Both the position numbers and the translations under genes were made by a program. A DNA stretch of 64,000 bases. Origin: REEB95 sp963810055 (GTDB taxonomy: Bacteria; Pseudomonadota; Alphaproteobacteria; ATCC43930; CGMCC-115725). Numbering within the stretch: the first letter of the stretch is position 1; the number at the start of each line of letters is the position of its first letter. Positions 18,643 to 26,198 of this stretch are shown piece after piece. The DNA lies in the NCBI GenBank assembly GCA_963810055.1, contig CAWEME010000008.1, forward strand, positions 62,001-126,000, read 5' to 3'. The notes below the pieces were generated by a model. The model had not been told where the DNA came from. It did no database searches and saw only the letters and a list, made by a program, of their open reading frames with translations.

Positions 18643-19389
18643 ATGGCGGACCTGGTCACCATCGCCGGCCTCGGCAAATCCTTCCGCAACGGCGTGACCG
18701 CGCTCCAAGGCGTCGATCTCGGCGTGGCCGAAGGCGAGTTTCTGAGCGTGCTCGGTCCCTCGGGCTGCGGCAAGAGCACGCTCTTGCGCATCATCGCCGG
18801 GCTGACGCCGCCTTCGGCGGGAAGGCTCGATTGGCGCGCGGGCGACATGGCCGGCCGCATCGGCTTCGTCTTTCAGGATCCGACCTTGATGCCCTGGGCC
18901 AGGGTCTGGGACAATGTTTATCTGCCCTTGCGGCTCGCGGGCGTGGCGCGAGAAGAAGCCCGGGCGCGCATCGCCGAGATACTGGCCGCGGTGGGATTGC
19001 AGGGATTCGAGCAATCCTATCCGCGCGAACTTTCCGGCGGCATGCGCATGCGCGTCTCGATCGCGCGGGCGCTGGTGACCGAACCGCGGCTTTTGCTGCT
19101 CGACGAGCCTTTCGCCGCGCTCGACGAGATCACGCGCAGCAAGCTCAACGAGGATCTGTTGGCGCTGTGGCGGCGCCACCGCTGCACCGTGGTGTTCGTC
19201 ACGCACAGCGTATTCGAATCCGTGTTCCTGTCGAGCCGCATCGTGGTGATGGCCAAGCGCCCCGGCCGCGTGACATCCGAGGTGAAGGTGGATTTCGCGG
19301 CGCCCCGTGACGCGGGCCTGCGTTTGTCGGCGCCTTATACCGAGGTTTGCCGGGTGGTTTCCGCGCATTTGACCAAGGCGATTGCATGA
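18643..19389 (+). CDS. ABC transporter ATP-binding protein, nitrate/sulfonate type
   Basis: A 248-residue ATPase that powers the importer encoded around it. Walker A is GPSGCGKST (about residues 38-46), the Q loop is VFQDPTLMPW, the ABC signature is LSGGMRMRVS and Walker B is LLLLDEPFAALD, followed by the switch His in FVTHSVFES. It starts directly after the binding-protein stop, and the permease ATG overlaps its stop by four bases. Confidence 0.93.
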   Translation: MADLVTIAGLGKSFRNGVTALQGVDLGVAEGEFLSVLGPSGCGKSTLLRIIAGLTPPSAGRLDWRAGDMAGRIGFVFQDPTLMPWARVWDNVYLPLRLAGVAREEARARIAEILAAVGLQGFEQSYPRELSGGMRMRVSIARALVTEPRLLLLDEPFAALDEITRSKLNEDLLALWRRHRCTVVFVTHSVFESVFLSSRIVVMAKRPGRVTSEVKVDFAAPRDAGLRLSAPYTEVCRVVSAHLTKAIA

Positions 19390-20177
19390 AGGGCTCTTCG
19401 CGTCTCATGCGGTTATCCGCGCCCGTGATCGTGGGCCTGCTGTTCGTCGCGCTGTGGGAGGCGGTGGTGCGGTATTACGATATACCGCCCTATATCCTGC
19501 CCGGACCGTGGTTGGTTGCAGAAACGCTGTGGCGCGACGGACCGAGCCTGCTGGGCTCGCTCTTGGTTACCTTGCGGATAACGCTGGCGGCGCTGGCGGC
19601 GGCGATCATCGTCGGCGGCTTGCTGGCGATCCTGTTCGCCCAGTCGCGGCTCCTCGAGCTGAGCCTTTTCCCCTATGCCGTGATCCTGCAAGTGACGCCG
19701 ATCGTCGCGATCGCGCCGCTGATCATCATCTGGGTCAACGATGTCTTCCTGTCCCTGCTGGTTTGCGCCTGGCTCGTCGCGTTTTTCCCCATCGTTGCGA
19801 ATACGACGCTGGGCCTCAACAGCGCCGACCGCAATCTGGTGGATCTGTTCCGGCTCTACCGCGCCTCGCGTTGGCAATCGCTGCGTTATCTGCGGCTGCC
19901 GTCGGCGCTGCCGTATTTTCTCGCTGGGGTGCGCATCAGCGGCGGGCTGGCGCTGATCGGCGCAGTGGTGGCCGAGTTCGTCGCCGGCACCGGCGGCGCC
20001 GAGACCGGGCTTGCTTCGCGCATTCTCGAGGCCGGCTACCGGCTGGAGATCGCGCGGCTGTTCGCCGCGCTGCTGCTCCTGTCGCTCACCGGCATCGCGA
20101 TTTTCGCGGTTCTGAGCTGGATTTCGCGCCGCCTGCTGGCGCATTGGCACGAAAGCGCGATGCCCGCCGAGGATTGA
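19386..20177 (+). CDS. ABC transporter permease, SsuC/TauC type
   Basis: A 263-residue inner-membrane permease with about six helices. The cytoplasmic coupling region has the binding-protein-dependent transport motif pattern, LFRLYRASRWQSLRYLRLPS followed by ALPYFLAGVRISGGLA. The ATG at 19386 overlaps the ATPase stop (ATGA), so the open frame upstream is inside that gene. It completes the three-gene importer. Confidence 0.92.
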   Translation: MKGSSRLMRLSAPVIVGLLFVALWEAVVRYYDIPPYILPGPWLVAETLWRDGPSLLGSLLVTLRITLAALAAAIIVGGLLAILFAQSRLLELSLFPYAVILQVTPIVAIAPLIIIWVNDVFLSLLVCAWLVAFFPIVANTTLGLNSADRNLVDLFRLYRASRWQSLRYLRLPSALPYFLAGVRISGGLALIGAVVAEFVAGTGGAETGLASRILEAGYRLEIARLFAALLLLSLTGIAIFAVLSWISRRLLAHWHESAMPAED

Positions 20178-20180
20178 ATT

Positions 20181-20636
20181 TCAGGCCGGCACCAGCACGG
20201 CCACCAGCTCGGCCAGGCAGGCCGGGCGCTTGGCGCCTTCGATTTCGATGGTGGCCGATGTCACGACCCGCGCGCCCTTAGGCGTCGGATCGACGCTCAC
20301 GAGTTTCAGGTGGAGCCGCACCCGGCTGCCGCTTTTCACCGGCGAGGGAAAGCGCACCTTGTTGGAGCCGTAATTGATCCGGAGACGGACGTTGTCGACC
20401 TGGTAGATCTGGTTCATCAGCCGCGGCGCCAGCGCCAACGTCAGATAGCCGTGCGCCACGGTCCCGCCGAAAGGCGAGGCCTTGGCGCGTTCGCGGTCGA
20501 CGTGAATCCATTGGAAATCGCCGGTCGCTTCGGCGAAGCGGTCGATCATCTCCTGGCTGACCTCGACCCATTCGCTTTGGCCGAGCTCTTCGCCGGCGGC
20601 CTTGGCCAGCTCGGCAATCGAAGCAAAGTGGCGCAT
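20181..20636 (-). CDS. MaoC-family (R)-specific enoyl-CoA hydratase
   Basis: A 151-residue single hot-dog domain protein close to the NodN/(R)-hydratase group, which adds water to enoyl-CoA esters. The hydratase-2 motif is clear: ATGDFQWIHVD with catalytic Asp and His, then SPFGGTVAHGYLTL. Length is normal for single-domain MaoC proteins. It is convergent with the permease, three bases apart, and divergent from the metZ riboswitch. The physiological substrate cannot be read from the sequence. Confidence 0.88.
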   Translation of the reverse strand: MRHFASIAELAKAAGEELGQSEWVEVSQEMIDRFAEATGDFQWIHVDRERAKASPFGGTVAHGYLTLALAPRLMNQIYQVDNVRLRINYGSNKVRFPSPVKSGSRVRLHLKLVSVDPTPKGARVVTSATIEIEGAKRPACLAELVAVLVPA

Positions 20637-20654
20637 ACGCTGTCAGCATCCCAC

Positions 20655-20683
20655 TTGACCGTTTCGGGGGGAAGGGGTACTGA
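20655..20683 (+). promoter_or_regulatory. Candidate promoter of the metZ riboswitch transcript
   Basis: TTGACC at 20655-20660 and TACTGA at 20678-20683 are 17 bases apart and place the transcript start just before the SAM-II aptamer at about 20694. The -10 match is modest; position supports it. Confidence 0.45.
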
Positions 20684-20693
20684 TGCGGACGAA

Positions 20694-20757
20694 TCGTGGT
20701 GATTTGAGCCGACCGGCTTGCGGCCACGTTAAACCAACCGCTAAAAAGGTCGGAGGC
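20694..20757 (+). promoter_or_regulatory. SAM-II riboswitch (metA motif)
   Basis: The element matches the alphaproteobacterial SAM-II pattern. P1 pairs CGTGG (20695-20699) with CCACG (20724-20728); GTGATTTGAGCC and GCTTGCGGCC lie between. The pseudoknot pairs CCGACC (20709-20714) with GGTCGG (20748-20753) after the conserved CGCTAAAAAGG. It lies upstream of metZ, the expected methionine-synthesis target, and an intrinsic terminator follows directly, so SAM binding may favour premature termination. A GGAGG at the aptamer's end has no start codon nearby. Confidence 0.92.
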
Positions 20758-20763
20758 TCATAA

Positions 20764-20795
20764 AGCCCTGACCCTTCGCGGGACAGGGCTTTTTC
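20764..20795 (+). terminator. Intrinsic terminator in the metZ leader
   Basis: AGCCCTG (20764-20770) pairs with CAGGGCT (20784-20790), with an inner CCC/GGG pairing and an A-A mismatch, followed by TTTTT. It lies between the SAM-II aptamer and metZ and is the likely expression platform. Confidence 0.85.
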
Positions 20796-20830
20796 GTGAG
20801 CGCAAACCGGCGGCCGAAGGAGAGATGAAC

Positions 20831-22030
20831 ATGGCCTTGACGCCGCCCCCGCCGCCCAAATCCTGGCGCCCGCGCACGGTTTCGACGCGCGGCGGAATTC
20901 TGCGCAGCCAGTTCCAGGAGACCGACGAGGCCATTTTCATGACCTCCGGCTTCGTCTACGGAACCGCCGAGGAGGCCGAAGCCGCCTTCGCCGGCGAGGG
21001 TGTGCGCTTCGTCTATTCGCGCTACGCCAATCCGACCGTATCGATGTTCGAGGAAAGACTGAGGCTGATCGAGGGCGCCGAGGCCTGCCGCGCCACGGCG
21101 AGCGGCATGGCGGCGGTCTTCGCCTCGCTCGCCTGCTTGGTCAGGGCGGGCGACCGCGTCGTCGCCTCGCGCGCGCTGTTCGGCTCGTGCCTGCACATCA
21201 TCCAGCAGATCCTGCCGCGTTACGGCGTTACGACCGAAGTGGTCGACGGCCGGGATCTCGCCGCCTGGAAACAGGCGCTCAAGCCCGGCGTCAAGGCGGT
21301 GTTCGTCGAAAGCCCGTCCAATCCCGGGCTCGAGATCATCGATCTGAAGGCGGTGGCCGATCTCACCCACCAGGCGGGGGGCTTGCTGATCGTCGACAAC
21401 GTCTTCGCCTCGCCACTGTTGCAGAAGCCGTTGCAGCTCGGCGCCGACATCGTGGTCTATTCGGCGACCAAGCATATCGACGGCCAGGGCCGCAGCCTGG
21501 GCGGCGCCGTGCTCGGGACCCAGAAATACGTGGCCGACCATCTGGCCTTGTTCCTGCGCCACACCGGCCCGGCGCTGTCGCCCTTCAACGCCTGGCTCTT
21601 GCTCAAGGGGCTCGAGACCTTGGAATTGCGCATCGAGCGCCAGTGCGCGAACACGCTGGAAGCGGCCAAGTTCCTGGAAAAGCACCGCAAGACCGGCCGC
21701 GTGCTTTACCCCGGCTTGAAGAGCCATCCTCAATACGCCCTCGCCAGGCGGCAGATGAGCGGCTTCGGCACCGTGCTCGCGGTCGAGGCCGGCAAGACCA
21801 AGGAATCCGCCTTCCGCTTCATGAACCGGCTCAAGATCGTCGAGATCTCGAACAACCTCGGCGACAGCAAAAGCCTCGCCACCCATCCGGCGACCACCAC
21901 CCATTCCAAGCTGACGAAAGATCAGCGCGCCGCGCTCGGCATTTCCGATGCGCTGGTGCGGATTTCGGTGGGGCTGGAAGACGCGGCTGACATCATCGAC
22001 GATCTCGACCAGGCGCTGAAGGCGGTGTGA
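20831..22030 (+). CDS. metZ: O-succinylhomoserine sulfhydrylase
   Basis: A 399-residue Cys/Met-metabolism PLP enzyme that makes homocysteine from O-succinylhomoserine and sulfide. The PLP lysine is in the motif YSATKHIDGQGRSLGGAVLG (Lys214); YSRYANPTVSMFEERL and ATASGMAAVFA are also typical. The ATG at 20831 is preferred to 20825 because GGAG lies eight bases before it rather than two. Control by a SAM-II riboswitch supports a role in methionine synthesis rather than catabolism. Assignment as MetZ over cystathionine synthase or lyase rests on overall similarity and the riboswitch. Confidence 0.9.
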   Translation: MALTPPPPPKSWRPRTVSTRGGILRSQFQETDEAIFMTSGFVYGTAEEAEAAFAGEGVRFVYSRYANPTVSMFEERLRLIEGAEACRATASGMAAVFASLACLVRAGDRVVASRALFGSCLHIIQQILPRYGVTTEVVDGRDLAAWKQALKPGVKAVFVESPSNPGLEIIDLKAVADLTHQAGGLLIVDNVFASPLLQKPLQLGADIVVYSATKHIDGQGRSLGGAVLGTQKYVADHLALFLRHTGPALSPFNAWLLLKGLETLELRIERQCANTLEAAKFLEKHRKTGRVLYPGLKSHPQYALARRQMSGFGTVLAVEAGKTKESAFRFMNRLKIVEISNNLGDSKSLATHPATTTHSKLTKDQRAALGISDALVRISVGLEDAADIIDDLDQALKAV

Positions 22031-22036
22031 GGCGGC

Positions 22037-22348
22037 TCAAAGCCCCAATTCGGCGCGCAAGTCTCGCGCGCGCCTGGCCCAGCGGGCCGATTCGCGCCGG
22101 TAGAGCTCCAGGTCTTCGATCAGATCGGGGTAGAAGCTGCCGTCGATCCTTCGCCGGCGGATGATATCCGTCTGCCCGCGCGCCAAACCGCGGAAGAATT
22201 CGGCCTGCCCGGTTGCCTCGATCAAACGCAGCCGCGTCTCCGAGCCGCAGCGCGCGATGCGCCGCGCCTCGCCGGAAAGAGGGAAATCGCAGCGGTGTTC
22301 GAGCGCGTCGAGCGCTTCCATCGGGCCGTAGCGGTCGGGCAAGCGCAC
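22037..22348 (-). CDS. Small protein of unknown function
   Basis: A 103-residue, strongly charged protein (many Arg, Glu and Asp) with no membrane segment. It begins MRLPDRYGPMEALDALEHRC and ends RDLRAELGL, suggesting a helical, possibly coiled-coil C-terminus. It is convergent with metZ, six bases after its stop. No family is recognised. Confidence 0.5.
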   Translation of the reverse strand: MRLPDRYGPMEALDALEHRCDFPLSGEARRIARCGSETRLRLIEATGQAEFFRGLARGQTDIIRRRRIDGSFYPDLIEDLELYRRESARWARRARDLRAELGL

Positions 22349-22416
22349 CTTCCGGCAACAGGGCCGGATGGTGTACGCTAGTTACGTATAAATTGCAAGA
22401 GTGATGCGTACAGGTC

Positions 22417-23064
22417 TTATAGCCAGCGCCATTGGCCGATGACGCGGCCCTGGATATAGGCCTCGTTCAGCGTACGCTCATAAGGCTCGTATTTCGCGTT
22501 ATCCGAGCCGATGCGCACCCGCGGCGGGTCGCTATGCGGCACCACCTGGAGGCGTTTCACCACCAGGCCGAGCCCGTCCCACACCACGAAAATGCCGGGC
22601 GGGCTGGGCATGCGGTCGCCGGTATCGACCAGGATACGCTGGCCCGGCAGCAGCGTCGGCTCCATGCTGTCGCCCATCACCGTGATGATGCGCAGCTCAT
22701 GGGCGGGGGCGGTGGAATACTGGCGCACCATGCCGGTCGGGATCTGCCATTCGGCCACGATCTTCTCGGTTTCGGCGGAGAGCCCGCCGCTCCCCGCGCT
22801 GGCGCGCACGTCGAGCTCGCCGATCTTGAGCATGCGGCCGCCATCGCCCTCGCGCGATGAGGCTTCGAGCGCGGCCGCGGCGCCGGCCGGCCGTTCGCCC
22901 GAGCCGTCGACCCCGGCGAGCGCGTAAAGCTCGGCCGGATCGATGCCGGCGGGGGCGAAGATCGGCACCAGCTTCAACACCAACTCCAGCGGCAGCAGCG
23001 GTTTCTTGAAGCGGTCCTCGTAGTGCTGGTAGGAGCTGCCGTATTCCATGCCCGATTTTTTCAT
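22417..23064 (-). CDS. S24 family peptidase / LexA-CI-like repressor
   Basis: A 215-residue protein with a C-terminal S24 self-cleavage domain: catalytic Ser133 in MGDSMEP and Lys170 in VVKRLQ. A possible Ala-Gly cleavage bond lies in RASAGSGG (about 90-91). The N-terminus carries only part of a helix-turn-helix (GSSYQHYEDRFKKPLLPLEL); related proteins have about 20 further residues. A stop codon lies just upstream in the same frame, so the protein is either naturally short or shifted near the AAAAAA run at its start. Such proteins act in SOS-like or phage-type repression; the target here is unknown. Confidence 0.75.
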   Translation of the reverse strand: MKKSGMEYGSSYQHYEDRFKKPLLPLELVLKLVPIFAPAGIDPAELYALAGVDGSGERPAGAAAALEASSREGDGGRMLKIGELDVRASAGSGGLSAETEKIVAEWQIPTGMVRQYSTAPAHELRIITVMGDSMEPTLLPGQRILVDTGDRMPSPPGIFVVWDGLGLVVKRLQVVPHSDPPRVRIGSDNAKYEPYERTLNEAYIQGRVIGQWRWL

Positions 23065-23207
23065 CCGAGACCGTTAACTCAACTCGGCGAGCCACGTCCG
23101 ACCTTCAACCCGCTCGCCGACCATTTCATCGAAGCCTACCGCACGGCGCTCGCCGCATTCCAGCCATCGCCGATTCGCTGATGACTTGAGGCTGCCAGCA
23201 GGATAGA

Positions 23208-23242
23208 CCGTTCCCCGCGCAATCGACGCGCGGGAGAAACGG
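23208..23242 (+). promoter_or_regulatory. Hairpin covering the ribosome site of a drug-efflux gene
   Basis: CCCGCGC (23214-23220) pairs perfectly with GCGCGGG (23228-23234), and CCGTT (23208-23212) pairs with AACGG (23238-23242). The ribosome site GGGAGAA (23232-23238) of the DHA2 transporter lies inside the stem, four to ten bases before its ATG. Translational control is inferred from geometry only. Confidence 0.45.
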
Positions 23243-23245
23243 GCC

Positions 23246-24773
23246 ATGCCGGCCGAAGCAGCGGCACAACCTTCGCCGCAATTCAGCCATCGCGAGATCC
23301 TCGAGATATTGAGCGGCGCCCTTTTGGGCCTGCTGCTGGCCGCGCTCGACCAGACCGTGGTGGTGACGGCGCTGCCCGCCATCGCCGGCGATCTGAACGG
23401 GCTGCAGCATCTCTCCTGGATCGTCACCGCCTATCTCCTCACCTCCACCGCCTCGACACCGATCTACGGCAAGCTCAGCGACCTTTACGGCCGCCGCGTG
23501 ATGCTGCTGATCGGCATCGGCATTTTCGTCGCGGCATCGGCGCTCTGCGCGCTGGCCCAGAGCATGGGGCAACTCATCGCCGCGCGCGCCTTGCAAGGGG
23601 TCGGCGGCGGCGCGCTCATCAGCATGTCGCAGGCGATCATCGCCGACGTCATCTCGCCGCGCGAACGCGGCCGTTATCAGGTCTATATGAGCGGCGTTTG
23701 GGCGCTAGCCAGCCTCGGCGGCCCGGTGATGGGCGGATTGTTCGTCGAATATCTCAGCTGGCGCTGGGTGTTCTGGATCAACTTGCCGCTCGGCGTTCTC
23801 GGTTTGATGTTGTGCAACAATCCGCTGAAGAAGCTGGTGGTGCGGCGCCAGCAGCCGCGCATCGATTATCTCGGCGCCTCGATCCTAGTCCCGGCGGTGG
23901 TATCGCTATTGCTGGTGGCGAGTTGGGGCGGCTCCGAATTCCCCTGGGCTTCGCCCGAAATCCTCGGGCTCATCGGAGCCGGGATTCTGCTCGCCGCCGC
24001 CTTCGCGCTGCAAGAGCTGCGCGCGCCCGAGCCGCTGCTGCCGCCGCGGCTGTTCATCGACCCGATCATCCGAATCGCCAGTTTCAACAGCTTCGTCGTC
24101 TCCGCCGGCATGTTCGGCGCCATCGTGCTGCTGCCGGTGTTTTTGCAGCTCGTGCTCGGCGCCGGCGCGGGCCGTACCGGCGTGTTGCTGATCCCGCTGA
24201 TGGGCGGCACGGTGCTGGGGGCCTATCCGGCCGGCCAATGGATGCGGCACACTGGGCGCTATAAGAAGGTGCCGGTCGTGACGCTGTCGGGCGCGGTGGC
24301 GGCGTTTCTCCTGCTCGCGACCTGCGGCCCGTCGACGCCCGCTCTCCTGGTCGCGCTCTATATCGGCCTGCTCGGCGTCGGCATGGGCGGCTCCATGCCG
24401 GTGATGCTGGTCGCGGCGCAAAACGCGGCACAGGCGCGCGATATCGGAGCGCGCCACCGCGAGCGTCGCCTTCTTCCGTTCCTTGGGCGGATCCTTCGGC
24501 GCGGCGGCGCTGTGGTCGGCGCTGCTTTATTTCTTCGGCCAGAACCTGGCGGCGTTGGGGGTGCCGGGTTTCGCAGGGGTGGCGCTGCAAGGCGCCGGGG
24601 GCGCGGCTGCCGCGCTCACCCCGGAGGCGCGCGGCGCGCTGGCGCAGGCCTTCAGTTGGACCTTTATCGGCGGTGCCGCGATCATGGCGGCGAGTGTCGG
24701 GCTCGCATTGGTCCTGAAGGAAATCCCGTTGCGCACCACGCCGTCACGCGTCGAGCCCGCGGGCGAAATCTAA
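23246..24773 (+). pseudogene. DHA2-family MFS drug:H+ antiporter, +1 frameshift
   Basis: A 14-helix EmrB/QacA-like exporter of the inner membrane. The first 400 or so residues are in one frame, with the family patterns LDQTVVVTALPAIAGDL, SWIVTAYLLTSTASTPIYGKLSDLYGRR and VGGGALISMSQAII. At about 24452 one extra C breaks the frame inside DIGAATASVAFFRSLGG; the last two helices continue in the next frame to EPAGEI. Correcting one base gives 508 residues, a normal length. No MFP or outer-membrane partner is adjacent. The break is probably a sequence error. Confidence 0.8.
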
Positions 24774-24780
24774 CGGAAGA

Positions 24781-26088
24781 TCAGGTTCTGGCGCCGACCA
24801 GCACGGGCCGCGCCGCCGACGGGCCTTTGCGCCTCTTGCCGACGCCCAGCACCATGACCGCCGCGATCATGCATAGCGCGCCGGCGCTGACGAAGGCGGC
24901 ATAGTAATCGCCGACCTCGGTGCGCAACAGGCCGCTGCCGTAGGCCGCCACCGCCGAGCCGACCTGGTGCATCACCATGATCCAGCCATACATCATGCCG
25001 ACATGGCGCATGCCGAAGGCGTTGGCGGTCAAGCGCACCGTCGGCGGCACGGTGGCGACCCAGTCGAGGCCGTAGAACAGGCCGAACAGCGACAACCCCC
25101 AGATCGACAGATCGAAGGCATAGGGCAGGAACAGGAGCGAGAGGCCCCGAAGCGCGTAGTACCAGAACAGCAGATAGCGGCTGTCGAAACGGTCGGTCAT
25201 CCAGCCCGAGGCGGTGGTGCCGATGAAACTGCACACCCCCGTCGCCGCCAGGATGCCGGCCGCGGTGGCTTCGGGAATGCCGTGATCGACGCAGGCGGGG
25301 ATGAAATGCGTGCCGATCAGGCCGATGGTGCTGGCGCCGCAGACGAAGAAGCTTCCCGAGAGCAGCCAGAAATCGCGGTGCCCCAGGCCGCGTCCCAGTC
25401 CGGCGAAGGCCGCAGCGAAGGGACTGACGCGCTCGACCGCCGGCGTTTCGGCCGCGTCGGCGGGCTGACCATAGGGCTTGAGGCCGATATCGCCCGGCTG
25501 GTCGCGCATCAGGAGCCAGACCAGGGGAATGGTGGCGACCACCACGGCGCAGGCGACGACCACCGCCGAGCGCCAGCCGTGATGCACCACCATGGTGGCG
25601 AGCAGCGGCAGGAAGACCAGTTGTCCCGCCGCGGTGCTGCCGGTGAGCAAGCCCATGACGAGCCCGCGATGCGCCACGAACCAGCGATTGGCCACCACCG
25701 CCGCGATCACCATCGCCGCGGCACCCGTGCCGGAACCGAGCGCCAGGCCCCAGATCGGCAGCAAGTTCCACGGCGCGGTGATGAAAGGCGTGAGGCCGAA
25801 TCCTACCAGGATCAGCAGCAGCGCGCCGATCATGGTGACGCGCAGCCCGAAACGGTCGATGAATCCGGCCGAGAACGGGGCGATCACGCCGTAGATCAAA
25901 AGCTGCACCGCGATGGCGAAGGAAATGGTGGCGCGGCTCCAGCCGAATTCCTGCTCCAACGGCACGATCAGCACCGCCGGGCCCGAGCGCAGGCCCGCCG
26001 CGACCAGCAGCGTGACGAAGGTGATGCCCACCACCACCCAGCCGTAGTGGAACTTGATCTGCCCGGTCTTCCCCTTGGCTACGGCCAT
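24781..26088 (-). CDS. MFS transporter, monocarboxylate/oxalate-type
   Basis: A 435-residue inner-membrane transporter with 12 predicted helices, opening FHYGWVVVGITFVTLLVAAGL, the common start of the MCT-like/OxlT group. The loop 2-3 motif appears as SAGFIDRFGLRV and a second-half repeat as SGWMTDRFDSRY. The ATG at 26088 was chosen because it starts directly before this conserved N-terminus; the open frame continues upstream without family similarity. The substrate is unknown but likely a carboxylate. It is convergent with the DHA2 transporter, seven bases apart. Confidence 0.85.
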   Translation of the reverse strand: MAVAKGKTGQIKFHYGWVVVGITFVTLLVAAGLRSGPAVLIVPLEQEFGWSRATISFAIAVQLLIYGVIAPFSAGFIDRFGLRVTMIGALLLILVGFGLTPFITAPWNLLPIWGLALGSGTGAAAMVIAAVVANRWFVAHRGLVMGLLTGSTAAGQLVFLPLLATMVVHHGWRSAVVVACAVVVATIPLVWLLMRDQPGDIGLKPYGQPADAAETPAVERVSPFAAAFAGLGRGLGHRDFWLLSGSFFVCGASTIGLIGTHFIPACVDHGIPEATAAGILAATGVCSFIGTTASGWMTDRFDSRYLLFWYYALRGLSLLFLPYAFDLSIWGLSLFGLFYGLDWVATVPPTVRLTANAFGMRHVGMMYGWIMVMHQVGSAVAAYGSGLLRTEVGDYYAAFVSAGALCMIAAVMVLGVGKRRKGPSAARPVLVGART

Positions 26089-26198
26089 TATCCTCGACTC
26101 TCGGCGCCCGAAATCGCGCCATTTTGGCAAACCGGCGCGGCAAAGGCCAAGGAATCTGCCGCATGGCAGGGATGCGGCGGGGCCGGATTCGGGCCTGA

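Noticed and set aside
23095..23182. A plausible-looking protein tail (FNPLADHFIEAYRTALAAF) on the plus strand
   Set aside because: It has no start or upstream coding sequence and lies behind the divergent S24 gene; it is probably chance or a remnant too short to name.
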